NCBI RefSeq assembly: GCF_029277445.1
Contig: NZ_CP119568.1
Location: 391,501-455,500, forward strand
From: Pararhizobium qamdonense
GTDB taxonomy: Bacteria > Pseudomonadota > Alphaproteobacteria > Rhizobiales > Rhizobiaceae
Direction: 5' to 3'
DNA: 64,000 nt
Below the pieces are notes generated by a model that was given only the letters and a program-made list of their open reading frames with translations, was not told the DNA's origin and did not search any database. Positions within the stretch are counted from its first letter, which is position 1; each line of letters starts with the position of its first letter. Position numbers and translations under genes: made by a program. Shown piece by piece: positions 44,539 through 51,606 of this stretch.

Positions 44539-44727
44539 CTACTCGTTGCACGGTGTCGGTAGAATGCCTTTGGCCGCCATCAAGATGTCAAGGTCGTTCT
44601 CGGATGGCCCAGAAACCTCGAAAAGCCTGCGTGCGTCTTCTGATGATAACCCGTACTTCAACGCAAACTCATCAATTGTCAGCGACCTGCCTCTCGTCGG
44701 GCGGTTTTTTAGTGATTTGTTTTGCAT
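44539..44727 (-). CDS. Hypothetical small protein (helical, DUF3606-like layout)
   Basis: 62 residues from ATG 44727, with GAGAGGT upstream. Basic start MQNKSLKNRPTRGRS, then a compact helical unit LTIDEFALKYGLSSEDARRLF and SENDLDILMAAKG, similar in shape to the small DUF3606 fold, but membership is not certain. Confidence 0.6.
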   Translation of the reverse strand: MQNKSLKNRPTRGRSLTIDEFALKYGLSSEDARRLFEVSGPSENDLDILMAAKGILPTPCNE

Positions 44728-44802
44728 TTTTTTACCTCTCGACCGAGAGATGTTGCAGAGCTGAAGCCAGTCAATACAGCTCGTGTAGATTTTTTGCACC
44801 AA

Positions 44803-45206
44803 ACCGAATTGACTTCAGTACGTGTTGAGTGACCCGCAAAATTCAGGACTGGTGGATGTGCCAGATCGTCATATTGCTTCCGTCTTGGCATGGCCCCTCT
44901 CAACCGATGATGAGGAGCCAATCTGCCAGAACGGCGCTTGCGAAAATCGACCTTAAGTCCACGTCCAAGACTGTCCTGGAATTGGCGGAATCGCTGTCCC
45001 GTTCCGCGAATCACCGGAATTCCTGTCCCGAAATTAGTGAAACACGCAACCAGAGATTTCTGGGTGCTTTGGAAACGTCGCTGATGGCCGGTCGAGGTCT
45101 GATGAAGGTTGGAGTATCCTGGCCTAGCTGAAAATAGTTGGTGATGCCTACAGCAGTTCCGCAACCGTCTTCATTCGACCAAGCTGTGGCCAAGCGAGTT
45201 TGACAA
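44803..45206. other. Intergenic, no recognised gene
   Basis: The plus frame 44829-45131 lacks a supported start and family. Confidence 0.4.
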
Positions 45207-45231
45207 GGAACTTCTGCCCTCCTGACTGGTT
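45207..45231 (+). promoter_or_regulatory. EcfG/RpoE2-type promoter for disordered protein
   Basis: GGAAC (45207-45211), 17 bases, GTT (45229-45231), 25 bases before ATG 45257. Confidence 0.72.
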
Positions 45232-45256
45232 CCCCTCCATTCAAAGGAGAAAGACC

Positions 45257-45640
45257 ATGGGCAGTACTACACCGACAGATGGCGCACCCGGAACAACCGA
45301 TCAGTCCCCACGTTGGGAAGGTCCGGAGGCAACGAGGCCACGGGGCTATCTTCCCGCGAAAGATAATCCCGACGTGGATCGGGATGCTTTGGGCGAAAAC
45401 AATCAGGACCCCGAGCGCAATACCCCTTCCGATGCCCTCAAGATCAAGGAAGACGCCAAGGGCCAATACGCGAAATCTCGCGCTGATGGAGATAGCACGG
45501 GAGTTGCCAGTGCCAAGCCGACTGTGGTGACAGGATCAGAAGACGTAACCGGCCATCGCACTCCGCCGGGCGAAACGGCACCAGACAAGGATTGGGACGC
45601 CAATTTCGACGAAACGGAAAGAGATCGCTCCCGCGAGTAG
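45257..45640 (+). CDS. Hydrophilic, probably disordered stress protein
   Basis: 127 residues from ATG 45257, with AAAGGAGA upstream. Almost no hydrophobic residues; rich in Gly, Asp, Pro, Thr and charged residues throughout (for example GAPGTTDQSPRWEGPEATRP and AKDNPDVDRDALGENNQD). This composition resembles hydrophilins and other desiccation-linked disordered proteins, although no named family is recognised. Its strong EcfG promoter fits a protective stress role; that role is inference. Confidence 0.75.
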   Translation: MGSTTPTDGAPGTTDQSPRWEGPEATRPRGYLPAKDNPDVDRDALGENNQDPERNTPSDALKIKEDAKGQYAKSRADGDSTGVASAKPTVVTGSEDVTGHRTPPGETAPDKDWDANFDETERDRSRE

Positions 45641-45809
45641 TCGATGGCGGCCACGACATCGGGTCCGGAAGAGCCTTACCTAACGAACGAGATCCGGGCA
45701 GTCAGACCGGGACCGATCTCTTGGTCAAGGCTAGCGGCCAGAATCGAACAGCTCCGACCATGACATAAGTGCGCGATCTGATGGGACAGCGACCTGACGC
45801 TTAGTGATT

Positions 45810-46206
45810 TCACCTCGCTGCCCAGTCAACCTTCGTCCAAGTCAGCGACCATTCATACTCGCTGCCCTCGGTGTGGGTATAGAGGCCGTGGTCGTGCACT
45901 TTGGCCTCCAGAGTGGTAAATTCGGGCGGGGCCATGCCGGGCAAATCCATACGCGCGAATAGTCTCGAAGCTCATCCAAAGTGGTGACGTGCTGAACGTC
46001 CTGGCGCCCACGCACGCTAATCGTCCAAGCGTAGATGGTCTCGGATTCTCCTTGCCTACGCGCTCGTGAATAAAGGCGGTCTCTTCATTACTGTCTTTCG
46101 GGTCGTCATGCGCATGGGCGTACACACCCGCAGATTTCTCAAAACCTCTGATTGTTTCAAGCGTTTCCCAGCCGTGTCGGGTCGCTTCCTCCAAGATCAT
46201 TTGCAA
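45810..46206 (-). pseudogene. Conserved hypothetical gene with two frameshifts
   Basis: From ATG 46206 it reads MQMILEEATRHGWETLETI ... EETAFIHERVGK, then must shift frame to continue SETIYAWTISVRGRQDVQHV and TTLDELRDYSR, and shift again for MDLPGMAPPEFTTLEAKVHD ... SLTWTKVDW, ending with TGA at 45812-45810. The joined product is about 130 residues and coherent. The family is not named. Confidence 0.65.
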
Positions 46207-46329
46207 AGGACCGTCAACTTCTTCTGGCAGACCAGATGACGGTCCTTGTTAGATACTGGATATTTCAGTTTGTCGATCATCGCAGGCTCCTCCAACATGG
46301 AGACCCTGACCGGGTTTGGATTGTTCCGG

Positions 46330-46506
46330 CTATCTCTTTGGCGGAGAATCTGGCTTCTCGGCCATGCGCAACTCCCGCAGGCGCTGAGTTTTCCGCTGAT
46401 CGGCTTCGCGACGCTCCCTAATCGCTTCCTGGGCTACAGCCTTTGATTGGTCGAAGTTTCCGAGTGCCGATGGTCCGCGCTTGCGTCTCTGTCTCGATTC
46501 TTCCAT
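46330..46506 (-). CDS. Small basic protein coupled to response regulator, copy 2
   Basis: 58 residues from ATG 46506, with GGAGG nine bases upstream. Very basic and helical: RRKRGPSALGNFDQSK then AIRERREADQRKTQRLRELR. It resembles the protein at 18543-18767 in order and spacing of motifs. It lies 17 bases after a receiver-only response regulator, the same context as copy 1. Confidence 0.7.
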   Translation of the reverse strand: MEESRQRRKRGPSALGNFDQSKAVAQEAIRERREADQRKTQRLRELRMAEKPDSPPKR

Positions 46507-46523
46507 TTCATGCCTCCTGTGCT

Positions 46524-46895
46524 TTATTTGGCCACCTTCGCTTTGGCCTGTGTGAGTGCGGTGAATAGTTCTTCTGGGATGCAGGGCTTTGGCAACCAGA
46601 TACCATCGTGGAAGTTGGGATCGGCGTCCTTGTTGCCTGAGCCAGAACAAATGACGAACGGCACACCTTTGTTCCTCAGAAGCGTTGCCACACTTGAAGA
46701 CGGTCCGTCCTTTAACTGAATATCTAAAAGGGCAACGGCGGGGGTTTGCGATTGAAGCCATTCCTCAGCGGCGGCACGGCTTGATATAACTGTAATCTGC
46801 GTAAACCCAGCCCGCTCAGCGTAATGCTCATGGTCCATCGCGATGAGCGGCTCGTCTTCGAGTATGAGGATTGATTTACTTACGCTGGTGCTCAT
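46524..46895 (-). CDS. Receiver-only response regulator
   Basis: 123 residues from ATG 46895 (GGAGG upstream); a single CheY-like domain. Acidic pocket ILEDEPLIAMD, phospho-acceptor Asp about 58 in VALLDIQLKDG, the Thr/Ser site in FVICSGSG and conserved Lys in WLPKPC. No output domain, so it acts through protein contacts or as a phosphate sink, possibly for the orphan HWE kinases in this window. Similar to the receiver at 17905-18546. Confidence 0.9.
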   Translation of the reverse strand: MSTSVSKSILILEDEPLIAMDHEHYAERAGFTQITVISSRAAAEEWLQSQTPAVALLDIQLKDGPSSSVATLLRNKGVPFVICSGSGNKDADPNFHDGIWLPKPCIPEELFTALTQAKAKVAK

Positions 46896-47022
46896 AGCGC
46901 CTCCTTCCAACACCCTAGGATGTATCGCAGGAGACTATCGAACTACCGGATCTGATTTTTGGCAATAAAATATTTAAATAGGTTGGGAATCGTCGCCAGG
47001 TTGGCCGTCCAAATGAATGCGG

Positions 47023-47252
47023 TCAGTTAACGGAGTTGTTGACGTTCACCTTGGCGACAGCGTTGCCTTGGCTGTCGGCAATCTCAACGCCCTTTACTTG
47101 GTGGCACGACCGCCGGCCATATCGTCAGACGCCATTTCCGAAAGGCTTGACTGTGCGTCGGCCTTCGCTTTTTCCAGATCGGGGAAGTTTATGCCTTCAT
47201 CATCCCGTTCAGTGCCGTCGGCAGTAATTAGGTGGAAAAAGTAGTGCGGCAT
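47023..47252 (-). pseudogene. DUF6894 small protein, copy 2, frameshifted
   Basis: From ATG 47252 (GGAGG upstream) the frame starts MPHYFFHLITADGTERDDEG and INFPDLEKAKADAQSSLSEM. Around 47100 the frame must shift to continue VKGVEIADSQGNAVAKVNV, ending at TGA 47025-47023. Unshifted it stops after 52 residues. The EcfG-type promoter at 47344-47368 is intact. Confidence 0.72.
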
Positions 47253-47343
47253 GCAGTGCCTCCAACCGGTCGAAATGACCGCGCACCGCGGGGCCAAGTT
47301 GGCTTGTGCTGGCTGGGGATTGGCAACAGTGCCAGCAGCGGTC

Positions 47344-47368
47344 AACTTGAACGGCGCATGTTTGTTCC
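47344..47368 (-). promoter_or_regulatory. EcfG/RpoE2-type promoter for DUF6894 copy 2
   Basis: On the minus strand, GGAAC (47368-47364), 17 bases, GTT (47346-47344), about 90 bases before ATG 47252. Confidence 0.58.
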
Positions 47369-47500
47369 GGGCGATTTTCTGGTCATTCGATGGATTAGAT
47401 TCCGGTAGCGTCGCCTTATCTCTCGCCCTCTAAAAAGAGGCGTGTCTTAGCTTCCCGTCATTCGTCCAAGCGCTAAACTCGATCTCCGCAAATTTCCAAG

Positions 47501-47994
47501 TTTGAGGCAGCTGCTCCGAAAGAACTCCGTCTCGCGTTGAGGATGGCGTTTTGGACCGGACAGCGCCAGGGCGCTCCTGCACGCCTTATGGAACGCCTAT
47601 GATGGTGAGAAGCTGAAGCTGCGACCAGACAAGACTGGCGTGAGGGTAGCAGTGCCATCGGGCAGCCACTTCGTGAGCCATTGGCCAGGACAGTTAGAGT
47701 CGCCCCGACTATCTTGGTAAATGCGCGTGGGAAGCCGTGGGCCTTAGAAGGGTTCAGAGCATCTTGGCGGATTGCCAAAAGGCCGACATCGTCGGGCTCA
47801 CATTTCATAATCTAAGAGGAACTGCAGTAACTCGGACAGGCCTCACTGGCTGCACTACAGCTGAGATCGGTTCTCTAACAGACCTTAAGCTTTCCGACGT
47901 GGACGCAGTTCTCGACGCCCACTATTTTGTATATAGGGCTTACCTAGCCGCAAACACCATGAGGAAACTAGAAGGTTACGTGACTATGACGTGA
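47501..47994 (+). pseudogene. Tyrosine recombinase (phage-type integrase) C-terminal remnant, copy 2
   Basis: Longer than copy 1: it begins FEAAAPKELRLALRMAFWTG with the box-I-like TGQRQG (catalytic Arg region), breaks frame near 47575, and after further damage ends with FHNLRGTAVTRTG and LDAHYFVYRAYL. At least two frameshifts. The N-terminal DNA-binding part is absent. Confidence 0.8.
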
Positions 47995-48195
47995 CATGGC
48001 CGTGACATCATGCTCGCAGAGGCCAAGAGCCCAGTATTAGTACTTGCAAAACCCCTAAATTAGTAGTGGTATGTGAACACTCTTGGGAGAGTGAGGCAGT
48101 GCATTCCATATTGCAGGTTTTATATTGTGAGCCATATTACGCCGCCATCTCCTGCCGGGAGTGGCGGCATTTTTTTTGGCTAGCTGGCCGGCTTA
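47579..48195 (+). repeat. Long direct repeat, right copy (about 617 bp)
   Basis: Same sequence and orientation as 6520-7135, with about ten substitutions. Its right breakpoint falls inside a UvrD-type helicase gene. The hairpin followed by a T run occurs at about 48141-48178. Confidence 0.9.
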
Positions 48196-48407
48196 CGCCG
48201 TGAAAACGTCATCAGCAAGATGCGGCGCGGATCGGCGCCGTTGACGATCAGATGCGCGACCCGGTGAGCCAGCGTGTTGGTCTTGCCGGATCCGGCGCCG
48301 GCGATGATCACCAAAGGTCCCGCCGTCTGTCCGTCTGCCAGTCCAACGCCGTGTTCCACAGCCTGCCGCTGCTGCTCGTTCAGTTTTTGCAGATAGGCAA
48401 CCGTCAT
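48196..48407 (-). pseudogene. UvrD/Rep-type DNA helicase, N-terminal fragment cut at the repeat
   Basis: About 70 residues from ATG 48407: MTVAYLQKLNEQQRQAVEHG (Q motif), IIAGAGSGKTNTLAHRVAHL (Walker A, motif I) and ILLMTFSRR (motif Ia). The next codons are repeat sequence and a stop follows, so the remaining 600 or so residues are lost. No other helicase piece was found in this window. Confidence 0.88.
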
Positions 48408-48933
48408 GCTGTGATCCCCGATAAGTACTTGTCTGTTCTGGCTGTTTTGGTATGTATGCCCGTCGCTTGCGCGTCGCGTTCCGCCATCCCGCCTTTAGCC
48501 CCGGCCAGAATCAGCATTGACTCATTTGGAGGGATAAGAACAAATAATGAACATATCAGCCGCGATCGCCGCTGAAAAGCCCTGAACAGCATGAGGAAGA
48601 TATCCGCAGCCTGTCCTTAACTTCGCCTTCAATCTGACTGCTGCAGACTTCGCGAGCGCATCCAGTGCCCTCGAAGGGATACTTGTGCGCAAAGGGCAAG
48701 GTTCTTTCATCCGGTCGTTAGATCAGGGAACGGAAGGGCTTCCGCGCTAATCTAAACAGCCAGCCTCTTCTCCCGGAACGTTGGCGATCTACGGAGTTTT
48801 CAATATCAACCATCACTAAAGTAAATCAAGTTCCCTTGTAGAGGGTGCCGGAGGGTTCAATCCACTTTTCCGGCCGCACCCGCGAAAGTACGGCTCCCTG
48901 CCGCGGTTGTACGGGAGGTGAATCTTCAAATTG
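48408..48933. other. Intergenic with one orphan promoter match
   Basis: No supported gene. It includes the GGAAC motif at 48775-48798 (listed separately). Confidence 0.4.
48775..48798 (+). promoter_or_regulatory. Orphan EcfG-type promoter match (16-base spacing)
   Basis: GGAAC (48775-48779), 16 bases, GTT (48796-48798). No plus-strand gene follows; it could drive an RNA antisense to the DUF6894 gene at 48934-49173, or be chance. Confidence 0.35.
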
Positions 48934-49173
48934 TCAGGACGAGCGGCGGAAGACGTCAAGACTTAAGCGCACTTCGGCCCGAGTTATTCCTTCAGCATCT
49001 TGAATTTCGATAGCAATCATATTTACAGGACTGATGGGGAGAAAATCTGGCGCCAACTCACAAATGGCGACACGGGCCTGCCCAATTGCCTGCTCTAGAT
49101 CGTCAAATTCAATTTCATCATCGGAATTTGGTGCGGCGAGGTCATACGGGCTCCTAAAAAAAAAGATCGGCAA
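48934..49173 (-). CDS. DUF6894 small protein, copy 3
   Basis: 79 residues from ATG 49173 (MPIFFFRSPYDL), a divergent DUF6894 member with DDEIEFDDLEQAIGQARVAI and a C-terminal strand region VNMIAIEIQDAEGITRAEV. AGGAGG lies about a dozen bases upstream. It is next to the Ku operon, but a gap of 140 bases suggests separate expression. Function is unknown. Confidence 0.75.
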   Translation of the reverse strand: MPIFFFRSPYDLAAPNSDDEIEFDDLEQAIGQARVAICELAPDFLPISPVNMIAIEIQDAEGITRAEVRLSLDVFRRSS

Positions 49174-49312
49174 ACTGGCCTCCTGTTAACGACAGCTTGG
49201 GTTGGTTGAAGCTCCTGTTTCGCCGGCTAGCTGCAGGCCCAGGAACTCTTATTTTCCGATGCTTGCGCGAAGTAATTTAGGCGCTTATCTAGTCCGTATG
49301 CGGCAAAAGAGG

Positions 49313-50134
49313 TTACCCGCTTTTGCGGGATTTCAGCTCCTTTGCAACCGACTTCTTCAATGCGTCCATAATGTTCACAATGTTGCTCTTTTCCTCGTCA
49401 TCATTCTTCGTGGATTTCGCAGTCATGGCCTTCGACGGCTTTTTGGATTTCTTCTTATCGGCTATCAGCTTCAGCAAGCTTTCCTGGATCGGGTCGGACG
49501 CCATTTCCGGCGACCAGTCCTTCAGCCGTTTTTTAATCACTGCCTCAAGTGCGGAAACGCCTTTGGGATCTGACTTTTTATCTATGCCTGTGAAATATTC
49601 GCTTTCCGGCCGCACTTCATCTCCGAAGCGAAGGGTCCAGACGACGATGCCTTCGCCGCGCGCCTCCAGCACGACAGCCCGTTCCCGACGACTGAGGACA
49701 ACGCGAGATATGCCGACGACATCCTCCGACGCCATAGCTTGCCGTATGACCGCGAAAGCTTCGTCGCCGATTTTGTCGTTTGCGGTGAGGTAGTATGGAG
49801 TTTCGAGATAGACCCACTCGATGCTTCCACGCGGAACGAACTTTTCGATGTCAATTGTCCGGACCGTCTCCAATTCGACGGAGTCCAGATCCTCGTCGGT
49901 CAGGAGCACATAATCGTTCTCACCGCGCTCGTAGCCCTTTGCTTCGTGTTCATCATCGACGGGCTTGCCGGTCAGGCTATCCACGTACTGGGAGACCACC
50001 CGGTTCCCGGTATCTTTGTTCAGCGTATGAAAGCGGACTTTTTCGGAGTCAGAAGTGGCTGGGGTCATTACCACAGGGCAGGTGACGAGCGAGAGCTTGA
50101 GGTAGCCTCTCCAATATGGGCGGCGCGGTGCCAT
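49313..50134 (-). CDS. Ku protein, non-homologous end joining (second gene of pair)
   Basis: 273 residues. Bacterial Ku core: RPYWRGYLKLSLVTCPVVM at the start, the beta-barrel ring region with VEWVYLETPYYLTAND-like residues, and a Lys/Ser-rich C-terminal extension (about 225-273). Ku homo- or heterodimers encircle broken DNA ends and recruit LigD. It starts three bases after the upstream Ku gene, so the two are cotranscribed. In Sinorhizobium meliloti a comparable Ku3-Ku4 pair acts together and is under stress sigma factor control. Confidence 0.95.
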   Translation of the reverse strand: MAPRRPYWRGYLKLSLVTCPVVMTPATSDSEKVRFHTLNKDTGNRVVSQYVDSLTGKPVDDEHEAKGYERGENDYVLLTDEDLDSVELETVRTIDIEKFVPRGSIEWVYLETPYYLTANDKIGDEAFAVIRQAMASEDVVGISRVVLSRRERAVVLEARGEGIVVWTLRFGDEVRPESEYFTGIDKKSDPKGVSALEAVIKKRLKDWSPEMASDPIQESLLKLIADKKKSKKPSKAMTAKSTKNDDEEKSNIVNIMDALKKSVAKELKSRKSG

Positions 50135-50137
50135 CGA

Positions 50138-51025
50138 TCAGCTCGCCTTCTTTTGTGCGGGTTTCGCCCGGCTTTTGGTGGATTTGGAAACTGTGGCCTT
50201 CTTGCCCGAATTGGCATTGGCGGCCTTCGGCTTGCTTGCCGCCGGCTTATCCATACCGGCGCTCTCGCGCAGAGCCTTGAGCAGGTCGTTCGGCTTGGAA
50301 ACCTTGATGGGCTTGGGCTTCGGCAGGGTCTTGCCCTCCGCCTTCGCCTTCACCAGCGCGGCGAGGGCATCCTCGTAGCGATCATCGAATTTCGCGGGGT
50401 CGAAGTCCCCCTTCTTGGTAGTGATAATGTGCTTGGCCAGATCGAGCATCTCCGCTTCGACCTTGACCTTGGCCACGTCTTTGAAGATTTCATCGGAAGA
50501 GCGGACTTCGTAATCGTAGTTGAGGGTCGTTGCGATCATGCCCTTGCCGTGCGCCCGGATGAGGACAGTTCGCATCCGGCGGAAAAGCACAGTGCGAGCA
50601 ATCGCCGTGGCACTGGTCCTGCTCAGGGCATCCCGGATGCTGGTAAAAGCATCGTGGTCGGCTTCGTCGACCGGTACCAAATAGTAGGGCTTATCGAAAT
50701 AGATGTCGTCGATCTTGCCGCAGGGGACGAATGCTTCGGCTTCCAACATTTTGTCAGAGTCTGGCACAACCGCTGCCACTTCATCGGGATCAATCATGAT
50801 GTAATCACCGTTGCCCGTCTCGAAGCCCTTCACCTGTTGGTCGCGTTCCACGACTTCCTCAGTCTCACTGTCGATGAACTCGCGCTTCAGGCGGTTTCCA
50901 GTGCTCTCGTTGATCATATGGAAGCTGATCCGCTCGGATGTCGAGGCTGCCGTGTAGAGGCCCACGGCACAACTGATTTCACCAATCTTCAGGTGACCTT
51001 TCCACTGAGCGCGATGTGCAGCCAT
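50138..51025 (-). CDS. Ku protein, non-homologous end joining (first gene of pair)
   Basis: 295 residues from MAAHRAQWKGHLKIGEISC (start 51025, AAGGGA upstream). The Ku ring core includes RISFHMINESTGNRLKREF and IYFDKPYYLVP. A long Lys/Ala/Ser-rich tail (about 235-295: KPKPIKVSKPNDLL, then AKPAQKKAS) probably binds DNA. It differs strongly from the second Ku, so the pair is likely a heterodimer. An EcfG-type promoter lies 30 bases upstream. Confidence 0.95.
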   Translation of the reverse strand: MAAHRAQWKGHLKIGEISCAVGLYTAASTSERISFHMINESTGNRLKREFIDSETEEVVERDQQVKGFETGNGDYIMIDPDEVAAVVPDSDKMLEAEAFVPCGKIDDIYFDKPYYLVPVDEADHDAFTSIRDALSRTSATAIARTVLFRRMRTVLIRAHGKGMIATTLNYDYEVRSSDEIFKDVAKVKVEAEMLDLAKHIITTKKGDFDPAKFDDRYEDALAALVKAKAEGKTLPKPKPIKVSKPNDLLKALRESAGMDKPAASKPKAANANSGKKATVSKSTKSRAKPAQKKAS

Positions 51026-51054
51026 TTCCGTCCCTTCCAGTCCGTTCCGGAGGA

Positions 51055-51079
51055 AACTCAACGCCGCCTAGTTAGTTCC
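51055..51079 (-). promoter_or_regulatory. EcfG/RpoE2-type promoter for the Ku operon
   Basis: On the minus strand, GGAAC (51079-51075), 17 bases, GTT (51057-51055), 30 bases before the start at 51025. Confidence 0.72.
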
Positions 51080-51239
51080 GGCGTTTTCGTTGGATGGATC
51101 ATCGTCATTCAGGGCGAAGGGTCAATGTTGAGGTTTCAGTGCAATGGCCGAAAAACCTGTGGCCGAACAGGATGGCAATGAAACCACTGGGGGACTAACA
51201 GCGTTTGAACAGGCGATAGAACATAAAGGACAAGTTGCC

Positions 51240-51548
51240 ATGGCAGACGACAGCACTACGACAATACGAGCAACGTTCGAAACACGTGCGGCAGCTGATC
51301 TCGCCGTCGAACACCTTGTTCAGCAACACGGTATTTCCAGGCCCGACATTTTCGTCCAGTCCGCAAGTCGTGAAAATACCGCCGGCTCCAAGCCATCCGG
51401 TGGTGATGCCTCGCATGAAGGTGGCGCTCGCCAAGATGGGGCATTTGAAGGCGAAATCGAGGTCTCTGCGGATATCGCCGCTGATCAGGTCGCCGCCGTC
51501 CAACGAAGCTTCGGAGATGCCGGAGCGGTCCGCGTTTCGGGCAAATAG
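51240..51548 (+). CDS. Hypothetical small protein between Ku and LigD
   Basis: 102 residues from ATG 51240 (AAAGGA upstream). An alpha-beta N-terminal half (TIRATFETRAAADLAVEHLV) is followed by a Gly/Ser/Asp-rich linker and a second strand-helix unit (IEVSADIAADQVAAVQRSF). The pattern resembles small ferredoxin-like folds used in stress proteins such as the 17M type, but this is only a structural impression. Conserved placement next to NHEJ genes would be worth checking. Confidence 0.65.
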   Translation: MADDSTTTIRATFETRAAADLAVEHLVQQHGISRPDIFVQSASRENTAGSKPSGGDASHEGGARQDGAFEGEIEVSADIAADQVAAVQRSFGDAGAVRVSGK

Positions 51549-51554
51549 CAGTTT

Positions 51555-51581
51555 ACGGGGCCGACTTGAGATCGGCCCCGT
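51555..51581 (+). terminator. Terminator between hypothetical gene and ligD
   Basis: A perfect 10-bp stem ACGGGGCCGA/TCGGCCCCGT with loop CTTGAGA, then TTTCTCTT. It implies ligD has its own promoter or depends on read-through. Confidence 0.7.
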
Positions 51582-51606
51582 TTCTCTTGCGTCAGGATTA
51601 TAAACC

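Noticed and set aside
48840..48900. GGTTCAATCC recalling a tRNA T-arm
   Set aside because: No acceptor, D or anticodon stems can be folded around it.
49739..51181. 480-codon plus-strand frame
   Set aside because: Antisense to both Ku genes; its codons mirror the Ku sequences and it has no family match.
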